Origin: Hetaerina americana
Lineage: Eukaryota > Arthropoda > Insecta > Odonata > Calopterygidae
NCBI GenBank assembly: GCA_022747635.1
Contig: JAKTNV010000003.1
Coordinates: 48,961,475-49,025,474 of the forward strand
Length of the DNA stretch: 64,000 bases
Direction: 5' to 3'
Shown here one piece after another: positions 28,901 through 40,900 of the stretch (the stretch's first letter is position 1; every line of letters begins with the position of its first letter). The notes beneath the pieces are model-generated. The model was given only the letters and a program-made list of their open reading frames with translations, had not been told where the DNA came from and ran no database searches. The position numbers and the translations under genes are program-made.

Positions 28901-31900
28901 TCATTTTTATTAATGGATAGGCACTCTTTGGTGAATGACAGCATGAATTATTCCTTTAAGGCAGGTTTGAGATTTAAGATTCATCCGAGGGATACAAGTT
29001 GGGTATCAACTACACTTTTGACATTAATTATGAGCCATGTTGAATGCTTGGAGGTTTGAACATGGAAAACAAAAATTTTAAAGAGTTAAAAATATAGTAT
29101 ACGCATTTTTGTACACTCAACATGGATACAGAAATTCTCTCTATGAAATAATTTCAACTTTGATTCATGAAGGGGCTGGAAGAGATGTAGAGGGAGAAGG
29201 ATGGTGATATCCATGCTGACTATACAAAATTCAATTTCCCATGAGAAGAAAATTAATATGGCACCACTGCTATACTGCTTTAAAAATTATAATGGGGTTT
29301 CTATAGAGGGTGAATGAAAGAGCTTTCTCCTATGTGATTCACAGTGAATCATTAGTGTTGGAGTCCTGCAGGGCTTGACCATGATGAGCTGACTCTTTCT
29401 GGGACCTCCATTGAAGCCATATCTCTACAAGTAGCATGTTATCATAAGTTTTTTTGGTTTTCATAGGAGAATGATAGAGACCAAGAGCCAAGCACCAAAC
29501 ATCAAGTACATATGGCAACAATGGCCTTTCATTTTCTCAGGTGAACATTTCTTCCTACCTCCTCAAACAATACATTCAGGACCAGTCCAGGAACTTACCA
29601 AGACCAAGCATCAATGCCAATTTGAAAGCAAGATAAATAAAAAAAAACCCATACACAATAATCAACACAAAGGTCGGTTTGGTAGGTGGTGGTAGAGTTC
29701 ACCCATTAGTAAGCCCGACGGCGTGTAAAATTCACACATCAGGGTAGGGGGGCCAGTTCCTTTCCCTGTGCCGCTTATGGTTTCCCAGGAAGATCTGGTA
29801 CCCGAAAAATTACATAGCTTGGGTGGAGCTGTAGGTGCCCAGAGAGGCTTGCCTAGGAATCGAACCCAGCCCTCCAGTCAGAAATACAATTCCCAGCCCT
29901 CAAGTCAGATGTACCCCTGGACTGCTGCAACCCATGCAAGATAATTATGTCCAAAATAATCTCTTTTAAACTCTGCAACTCCATCTCAAGCACAGCTTTT
30001 GAAAACTACTTCCAAACCAAAAGGCAACATTTTTATGAGAGAGTGCATTCTATCACAACCACATTTGACCGACACAATATTTTTTTAAAAATTGATTCTT
30101 TGATTGAATGAATTGGTATAGAAAATTGGACAAAAAATTTGACTGTATTTCTGGGCATATCAGCCAATCACTCCATGAAAAAAATGTCACACCATTTCCT
30201 ACAGTTCTTTGAATTTGATCCCTTTATTTGACTGAAGTCCATCATTTAATTGAAATATTTTTTTGGCTGGCCGCAGAAACCAAAATCCTAACGTTCAGAC
30301 ATTTGAATGGAAGACATCTGTCATTCCTTACTTGTTCAGACTATCTACATTGGTAATCTCCCTTAATAAGCACCTTGCATAACAAGTAATTCTCATTATA
30401 ATAATAAAAAATATTGTAAAAAATGACTTGATTAAAGAGCGACGCTTTGCAAAACAAGAAATGAGGAGAGAGGAGGTCCCAGATTATGCAGCTGCTGCAT
30501 AAGTTTATATTAAGCACTTGCCCTGCTAGCATCTTAGAATTGCATGTGATAATAAATTTTTCTAAACTTGGGTTCAGACATATCATTTCAGATTTTTCTG
30601 TAAAAATTAATAACCCTTGCAAAATACCACACAAAAAATACAAAAGAAGATAGCCTCACGAGAATAAAAATTACTGAAGAAATGAAAAGTAAAACCACTG
30701 AAAAGCAAGAACAACTTGAAAGTGTGGATGATACAGCATGCACACACAATCAGTCAATATCAATCATTTGCACTATCCTCAAAAACCAGATTAAGGAGAG
30801 AGATGCTTCAAAGGAATTGACAAGAATCTCTACTCAACAATTACATATTCTCAATGAAGCTGAAAGTTTGTTTCTCATGTTGTGGATGAAAAAAAACAAC
30901 TGCAATGTAACACTATCAATGAGAATGTTATTTGTGAGAAGGCAAAAGTGATTTTTGAAAACCTTGTTAAGATGATGTTACGACCATCAACAACAGAAGT
31001 ATTTGAGGGAAGCCATGGGTAGTTTAAGAGAAGAACCAGCATTCACAGTGTTGAGAGGCATTGTGAAGTGGTACGAAGGCAGCAGAGAACTTCATCAACA
31101 CCTTCAAGAAGTCAGCATATTTTAAGGGTTACCTGCCACAACAGTTTCCATTGTGAAAAAGCAGGTCTCTTCTGAAAAAAGATGCTGAAGTGAACCTATG
31201 TAACAGTAGATGAGAAGGTCACAAGGCAAGAGAAACCATCTCACTATGCTATTTTGAGCTAGTGCAAGCAACAACTTGAAAATTAAACAACTGCTTTTCC
31301 ATCAAAAACCTATCAAAACTCATCAAAAACTCAATTAGCCTTCATTGGAGTCTAGAATAGCAGGCTAAATGGGCATTGTCTTCTGCAAATGAAATTTGAA
31401 TTCAGGGTTGGTTCATGCCACAACAGAATAAAAGATAAAGATGATTCAAAATTCTAAACACTGTATATATGATTTTATGTATGCATACGAGGTCTGTTCA
31501 AAAGGTATTGCGAATTTTGAAGTTCCACAGGTTACGTAAATTTGATTTTTGATTTTTTGTGGCATTATGCTGGTACTTATATCTCTCACTTATGCCAAAA
31601 AGTTCAGCCATTGTGAATTTTCAGTTAATTGTTGACAGCTGTTTTGCTGGGACGTGTTTTGGCTTGTCTTCGATTTTTGCCTGTTCCAAAAAATGGATCA
31701 AAGAATCTGTATCAAATTTTGTGTGAAAAACGAAATTATGTGCGCAGATGCATTGCGAATGTTGACTGTGGCATACGAAGATGCTACCTTGGACCGAAGC
31801 AACGTTTATCAGTGGCACAAAATGTTCTCAGAGGGCCGAGAAGATGTGACGGGCGAAGAGCATGCCGGATGCCCAAGCACGTCAACGCCAGACAACAACA

Positions 31901-34900
31901 TTGATGACATGAAGAAAATAGTATTGGCCAATCGTCCAAGCACCGTTAGAGTGACTGAGTGCTGAGGACCTAAAAATGTCGATTGCCTCGAGCCATTCGA
32001 TTTCTACCAATGATTTGGGCATGACAAGGATCGCCGCAAAATTCGTACCAAAATTGCTCAATTTTGACCAAAAACAGCAACGCATCAACATTGCTAATGA
32101 CTCTGTCTGCGATGACCCAAATTGGCTCCAGAAGGTCATAACTGGTGACTAATTATGGGTTTATGGTTATGACATGGAAACTCCCAATGATCCCGATGGA
32201 AGCTGCAGCACGAACCAAGACCGAAAAAAGTGTGCCAAGTTCAGTCAAATGTGAAAGTTTTATTTACAGTTTTCTTTGATTGCAAGGGCATGGTGCATCA
32301 TGAGTTCTTGCCACAGAGTAGAATGGTAAATAAGGAATATTACTTGCAAGTTATACGCAATCCGCCACAAACGCCTGGATTTGTGGAAGAATGAAAATTG
32401 GCTTTTGCACCATGACAACGCCCCTGCACACACATCATTACTTGTGCAGGAATTTTGGCCAAAAACAGCACACTAATGATACCGCAGCCACTGAAGACGC
32501 CCACAAAAGGCCAACCCTATGCTGCGATTGACAAGATAAAGACTGCATCGAAGGAGGAGCTGAACAAGATCACAAAAAATCATTTTTCAAAGTTCTTCGA
32601 GATTGGAAAAAATGTTGGCACAAGGGTATAATATTTAATCGGGATTACTTTGAAGGGGACAAAACAGATATTCATGAATAAGTAAATAATTTTAAAAAAA
32701 ACACACAAGTCACGATACTTTTTGAACAGACCTCGTATACAATTTTTTATTTGAAAAAACCCTTGGAAATAATTTATTTTTTAAAGGGGTGCATTATTAT
32801 AGTCTGCATTTATTTATATAAGAAATATTGTTTTGCTTTTTGAGTTTTCTGCATCATGACTAAGATTCTCGAAAAAATTATGCTTGCTAAGTAAATTCCC
32901 ACTGTACGTGGGAACTTGCTTAGCAAGCATTGTATTTAAAAAATAAGGTAATGACCTCAGTCATTTCCTCTCTAATAATGATGGACCAAAGAAACTTTTG
33001 TAAGCATGTATCTGCTACTCTGTATCTTTGTGTGAGACCATTGAACAGCAGGAATAAAGTTACTTACTTGCATTCAAGATTTAGCCTTTCTCCTTCTTGA
33101 ACAGTACAATCATGTAATGCAAGAGTGAAAGTTGGGGCTATTAGTTTTGGGGCATCCACTTCTTCCACTTTGACTGCCTTTATAGGACTAGGAGATTTTT
33201 TCCTAATTTCCCCTGTTAATTCTTGTGATGATGATGAGGTTACAGTTTCAATTCTGTGGATGTGAACCTAGAAAAAGGTATTTAAAAAATTACTGAATAA
33301 CCAACATTAAGACAGCATTGACACTTCAGACTTAATTTTTCAGTGTTATTGTTAAAGTTGTATATCATTTCAAATGATTCCCAAATTATCAATCCGTAAA
33401 AAAGAATTGACAGTAATTTTTCAAGCATTCAATGGATACGTTAAAAAATGAGACTTTTTAACACTGGCCTCATGAAAAATGGAAGTAATTTTAGAGGAAT
33501 TTTGATGAAGAATAATTACCATTATTGGCAACTTCTATTTATAATGACCACAAAAGAAAATATTGACTATCTTCCAGATTATAAAGAGAATGCTTCCCAA
33601 GAAGAAGAGAAGAAAGACAAGACAATAAAAAGGTGATATACAGACAAATCAATCATTACCCCCTGGTCTCCTTTGGGTGGCATAATTATGAAAATGAAAA
33701 AATCAACCTTCGACTAAATTTCTAATTTGTAAGCTATGAATCCCCCCTACAACAGCAATGACAAGAGATGGATGTGGTACAAATTTTATCAACAGAAAAT
33801 GACATTTAAGCATACATCTAATTTATAATACCTATGGTAAAATGAGAAACTTCTTTAAAAAGGATTTCTAATGGGAGAGAGTGGTCCTTGACAACTTAAG
33901 TGAACATTGACCAAGCAGTGCCAGAGTGAATAACATATACATTTAATTTGTATGCATGAAGTGCATTCAATGTGATGCGTCACTCTAGACTATAAATGCT
34001 TTTTTGCCTAACATTTAAAGTATCTACAACTTACATAAATGCACTTTATCCAGCATTTCATGTAAATTCAGCTGCACTGTAAAAGAGGATGTTTTCAGTG
34101 CGAGAAGTGGAAATAGCACTTGAATCACTGGTAAAGGCATTATTTTGTAATTTTAAGATTGATTCGGTATATGTGTGCTTCTGATTACTTCATTTCTTAA
34201 TTCTTGGTCAAAAACGTTTTACTGTTTTAAACGTTCAAGCCTCAGTATAGCTTTTTCTTCTTTTTTCTCTCTAAAACTTCCTCCACACACTAACATTTTT
34301 TTTAGCATTGTAAAAATTATTTTTGTACACATGTACTTTTTATGAATGATTTTTACTTGTAAGTAATACTGTTACTGTTGCGGCATCTCCCGCAGTTTCT
34401 TTGGAACTATATATTGGATTTTCCCACAAATAAATATGAATACAGATCATTCCCCCATTATGAGGAGCAATTTGATTTACTCAAAGATTAAAACCTCCAA
34501 AAGAACTGGAGAAGTAATGAAAACCCAATAAAGAGCCCTGAAAGGTTTTAATGGCAAAATTTAAGGGAGACTTGGGACATACTGAAGATGTTCATTAAAT
34601 GATGGGAATAATAAGAAGTTTTGGAGGGAGAAGAGGGAAAGGCATTAATATATTCTGATCCAACATTAAAATGGATCACAAAAGATATAAATTGGTCTTC
34701 CACTATTTCTTTCATTAGGCATATATGTACACAATATATACAACCTGAATTTTTCCAATTGATAGCGATGATAATTAGCTCCATTGATCTTATGTTTATT
34801 GGTTGCAATAACAGGACCTTGTCAAATTTTTAGCATGAAAATGATAGGAAAAAACACCTAGGAAAGAAGGCACCATTTTTCTTTTGCTTTTACATAGGGG

Positions 34901-37900
34901 CCTATCATTTCTTTAATCAAAGTAAACCATGTCATTATACTGCAAGGAAGTGATTAAATTCTATATAAAATTTTCTTATGATGATAATAATAATAATAAT
35001 AATACTTTATTCATTTTAAAAATGGTACAACCATATTAAATGTCGTCAATCGTAATATTACTTAATATATAAACATAAGTTCTTAAATGTGATGAAGATT
35101 GTCACAAAAGAATTCATCCAATGAGTATAGTGGGTGAGCAAGTAACCAGGTATATACCCTATTCTTGAAACTCTGGATACCATCTGATACTCAACTGAGT
35201 AGGCAGATAGTTATACAGTCGTATGTTCATATTGTGAAATGTGTTGTAAGTTGATGACAACCTACAATAAGTAGTATTTAGATTCGATTTACCTCTTGTG
35301 GAATAGTTATGGAGGTTGGATCTTAATTGGTAAGTTTCTAGATTAACTTTCACATGAATCAGAGCCTTAAAGATATACAAACAAAATACAGTCATGATTC
35401 TATACCTAATAAAAAAAGGTTTGCAGGAATCACGTGGTGGTATATTAGCAAGAGAGCGAATAGCTCTCTTTTGCAGTAGCAAAATTTGTTTAACATGAGG
35501 GGAATGACCCCATAACTCAACACCATAATTCAAATGACATTGAAAGAAGGCATGGTAAAGTGTTAAACGATACTCATTTGAAATGATAAAGTTGAGCTTT
35601 CTTAACATATAAACAGCTTTACTAAGTTTATTACAGGTCTGACTGATGTGAGTCTCCCAATTAAGTTTTGTATCAATATAAATTCCTAGTATTTTAGCAG
35701 TTTCAATATCAGTTGTTTTTGATTTAAGACTGCACACAATATGCTGAGTTTTGTTAGTATTTAATTGTAAATGATTAACATCAAACCATTCCTTAGCCTG
35801 TTTTTGGGTAGTGCTAGATCGTAACTTTGCATCTTCTGGATGTTGACACTTTTGCACAAAAGTAGTGTCATCAGCATATAAAACAGATCTAGGTTTCATA
35901 TTACAGGGCAAATCATTAATCATGATAATGAAAAGTACTGGGCCAAGCACAGAGCCCTGTGGTACACCACATTTTACTTTAAGAGCTGCAGACCGACAGC
36001 CATCAAGTTCAACCAATTGGTGGCGATCATCCAAATATGACTTCATTAGTTTCAGTGCAACTCCCTTAATACCATAATATTCTAGCTTTGTTAGTAATAT
36101 TGAATGATTAACACAGTCGAAGGCCTTACTAAGATCACATAGTGTCACTGAGACTGATTCCTTTTCTTCAAATGCATTAATGACATAATTAACTATGGAC
36201 TCTACTGCCAAAATTGTAGATTTCCCAGATCGAAAGCCATACTGGGATTTGGAAAAGAGATTATTTAACTCAAAAAAATTACATATTTGATCTTTCATAA
36301 TAGCTTCAAAAATTTTACCAAAAACGGGGACTATGGAAATGGGGCGGTAGTTAGCTAAATCATCTTTATCACCTTTCTTATAGACAGGTACTGTTTTGGA
36401 ATATTTTAGAGCTGTTGGAAAATCTCCTGTCTCAAAACATAAATTGACTAACATTGCTAATGGTTCCGCAATGAGCACAATAATGTCCTTTATTAGGGAG
36501 TTAGAAAGACCATAAATATCCTTACTGCTGGATTTTTTAAATTTTTTAACAGTCGATATAATATCAAGTGGAGTAACAAAATTCCATTTAAAATTTAAAT
36601 TATTCGGAGGAAGATTTTGCAGCATATTACCAATATTGGCAGCATCAACTTTTCGAGAGAACAAATTGTCTTCAACAGCTTTTAAGAAAAAATTATTTAC
36701 AGCATCTGGGGTGAAAGGAAGATTTTCTTTTTCATTACCATGACCAACTTCTTGATTGATTACACTCCATGCTGCCTTTTGTTTATTTTTTGCATTCAAT
36801 ATAAAATCCTTGTAAGCATTATTTTTTGCACACCTAACTAAATTATAATAATCTCTAATGATGGCTGGAAGTTCAGTTTTCAAATCAATAAAAATATATA
36901 ATTATATTAATTTAGAAGAAAGATTAGGATTGTACATGGATGGAAGAGAGTCTAACTTAGTTTTCATCTCAGTTTTTCATAATTACAATAGAATATATTT
37001 CATATCCTCACCTGCTCAATTAAACTTTTTTGTGCAATTGTAGCCTCATGAATAGCTTTTGCTGCAGCCTCACTTAATACCTTGGCTGCAGCTTCTGCTG
37101 CCTTTCTTGCTTCTTCGGCAGCAGCCGCAGCAGCACTGGCTGCTGCAGCTTCTGCTCTAGCAGCATAAAGGGATGCATCAACTTCTTCTTGTTCCTATTA
37201 AAATTGGTAATAATTACTATCATACACATTAACAATTGAAAAGAATGTGTCTCAATATTAATTTGGGAATATTTCACATCCAAAGTAGTAGCTCTATAGG
37301 TCATATGGACAAATAACCTTATAGTGTATGATATTTTCTTACACAAAGGAGAAAAATATATCTCATAACAACATATTTGATCACTCTTCAACAGTACATA
37401 GAGAGCATATTTTTCCTTCATAGCTTAAAATTTGGATAATACAATGTTTATAATTGGTTTACTTTTTTCTTTCCCTTCAACCAATATATTTTTTTTACTC
37501 AGAATGCCTAAGATTTTCATCATACAAGAGCAACCCATTTCCATTGTACATCATGGCTAACAATTTTATACTAATATGGTCACTATTTCTCTCTTGCCCT
37601 ATTGGTGTTGGGACCACAGAAATTGCTGGGAAATGATTATTCATACTTCAGTCTAGGGACTTAAACCATGATTTTTTTCAGGTGAAGGAAGACAGTTAGC
37701 CACTTGATTACCATAAATGATAAATACTGCCGGTTGCTCCATGTGAAATCTACCACACAATGCAGATATATAGGCACCCAGAGACTACACATTACCCCAA
37801 GAGCACATGAGAGCACTCTGGAATTCAATCTAGTTTCTCCTGGTACAGTGGAACCTTGCTTAATGAGCACCCCACATAGCAAGTAATTTGCATAACAAGC

Positions 37901-40900
37901 AAAAATATTTTGGCCAAAAATGATTTGCTGAACAAGCAAATTTTTGCATAGTGAGTGACAAGGAGAGGATAATTCCTGGAATGATTGCATACCTGCTACT
38001 TCAGTTTGTGCTAGCACTCATTCCAATAGCATCTTAGTGTCACTAGTGATCACAATTTTTTTTCAAACTTGTGTTTAGACATTTATTTGTGATTTTTTAG
38101 TAAAACCTTTAATAATATTTTGTGAATAGTTTTAAAAATGCCCCCAATCAAGAATCTGCAAGAAGACAGCCATAAGAGAATTAAAATAAGAGTTCAAATG
38201 AAAAGTAAAATCATTGAAAAGCGGGAACAAGGTGTGAGCATGGCTGATCTAGCATTCACATGCAATCAACAATTTGCTTTTTCTTCAAGAACAAGGACAA
38301 GATTAAAGAGGTACTTTTTCAAAGAGAGTAACAAGATTGTTAGTGAGTGGGAAGCCAGTATGTTAGCCACCATACAATCTTGATCACCCTCTAGATATCT
38401 CTCCAGTAAAAATGGAATTAGGTATGTATCATAAATAATAGTGTTTATTTTTATTCCTTTTTTTTCTTACAAATTGAGGTCACATTCCCAGTTGCTTCAT
38501 TCCACAATAGAAGAAAACATGAACATGATCTACGATTCTAAAAATGCATCTATAATTTTCTTTCAGTAAATCTTGTGCTTAATTTACTTATTTTGGCAAG
38601 GCACACATTATCATATTTTACATTAATTCATATGTGGATAATTGTTTCACTACACAAGTGTTTCTCTTTATAAGAAAGATTGCCGAATGAATTGTGCTCG
38701 TTGAATGAGGCTTCCACTGTATTGAGAAATTATCAGTAAATAGTTGGGTAAAAATCCCTTTTACCCTTAATTTAGATATGCAATTAAGTGTAAGTACAAG
38801 TGTACATTAAATGTATGCAATTAAGTATTAATAGGCATAAGAAACATATTATACACAAAAACAGAATAAATGAATTTTTAAGTGACTACAATAGTTATGA
38901 GTAAGACTTTAAAATTATTAATATTTTTAAACAATACATTTTATGCAACCACTAAACGAAAGAGCGAAACTAGCAGATTTATGGATGGAAAGAATTTGGA
39001 GATGATGAGGATTAAATCACAAAATAGTATCTGGAATTAACTATTTTACCTCTAGTGTAACACTTCTGTATCCTATCCATCAGTGAGAAAATATTTACAG
39101 CATTAATACAAGTCAGGTGGTTATATCTCAACTTTATTATTAAAATCTGCAAAAAACTGGAAAAATGAGTTCTTTTCAGAAAGGATGGGTTCATTGATGG
39201 CTTGATTTTTATTTTTCTTTCATTATGCAAAGCTTTGCAGAGGTCCACCAATCCCCACACGGTACCATACCTTGTTACATAATATACACAAAAGAGAGCA
39301 CAGCCACAATTACCCTTGATAATAATATATAATTATATTTCATGAAGTTCTACTCAAATTTATCTAGATTTGACTCTTGAACTTTTATCTAGATTTCACT
39401 TTGATTCAAGGACCACGGTTTTGCTATTAAATTGTTAATTCAAATTTCATATGTTACCTTTTTCTGCAATAGCCTTTGCATTTCAGCAGCCTTCAAATTC
39501 TTGGCCAGAGAATTTAATTCTTCATTGATGATGGTAAATGAATCAAGCATTTCCTTATTCTCCAACAACACAAGTTTGACTTGTTTTGATTTTTCTTCAC
39601 CTAAAAAATAATAGTTTTCCCACTCTTTAGATAGGCCAAAACAATTTTACCTAATGAGAATTAGGACATAATACTATGACAAAACTTATACATAGTAAAT
39701 GCTTAGTTATCCAGACTTGGGTAGTCTGGACTCTCATATAAGGAGAACAGAACTTGAATATTCAGGTGTTGCAAAGTATTATTAATCAAATTAATAGTTA
39801 ATTAATAGTTGGAAATAAATATTATGCAAGATGGCAGCCCTTCAGTACTGAACATAAGCCTCTATAAATATGGCTGACATTAATTACAATATTGTACCAT
39901 TGAATTGATTTTTTAGTAGTATATTTTAATTATGAGAAATAACAGCATGAAGTTAATAATTCATTTGATTATCAAAATACAAAATATTTCATATGATACA
40001 TGTACGCAGAGGTCTTAGCATTTTTTTATCCATTGAATAAAATCTCTGTATTGCACCACTGAATGAATGTTAGACTGCATAATATTTCAGTTTCAAAAAA
40101 AGAAGTACTAATATTCAGTAAGATGAGGTGTAGTCAAATGAAAACCTGATGAACGAACACACTTGACCAGTCTGCACAACAACAAGGACACAACCCAAGA
40201 ACAGCATGTGCCTGTGAGTTGTCACTATGCAGTTCTCCTACCACAGCCATAAGAAGCAACAGTGTTGCCACCTTTTGCCTGGACTGTGTGTTATGGTCGG
40301 TGTTCAGTTTTCATTTGAATGCCCCTTAAAATAGTGTAGATGTGTTTATTTGGTAGTTCTCTCCTAGGAATATGACGGATGAAAGGAGCAATGAAAACTA
40401 TCCAAGAAATGACGATTTCACCTCCTTAAAACTATAATATTAGCCTGGGATATTTTAACTGATAAAATGTGATAAAGCAGATCATGTTTTACACCATTTC
40501 TCCCTTGATGGTCTATCAAAATTTGAAAGGGAGATGATATACTTATTCATATTTTCACTGAAAATCAATTGGATCACTGTATTATAAATGAGCAACCACT
40601 GCTGTTATTTTCAAATTTTGGGGTATCTCATTCGGTCAAAAGTTGAACAAGTGGTAGCTCATTCAAGTATTAAAGTTTCTAGCATGGCAATTTTCAAAAT
40701 AATTGGCCTTGAGCAAGAAATAATAAAAAAATCACATTTTTACTTTTCCTTGCACTGTGCTATTACAGTGTCAACAAGTTAATTTTGGGCTGCAGCACCA
40801 CAAAATCAGCATTGACCTCTTCATAGACTGCTCCGTATTTATCAAAAAATAAAAACTGTTTCATATCTTCTGACTGTTCTCTCTGAATTGATGCACTTAA

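Noticed and set aside
36883..36890. ATG at 36883 as the true start of the LINE protein
   Set aside because: The residues that follow belong to the linker between endonuclease and RT, so this is an internal Met exposed by 5' truncation.
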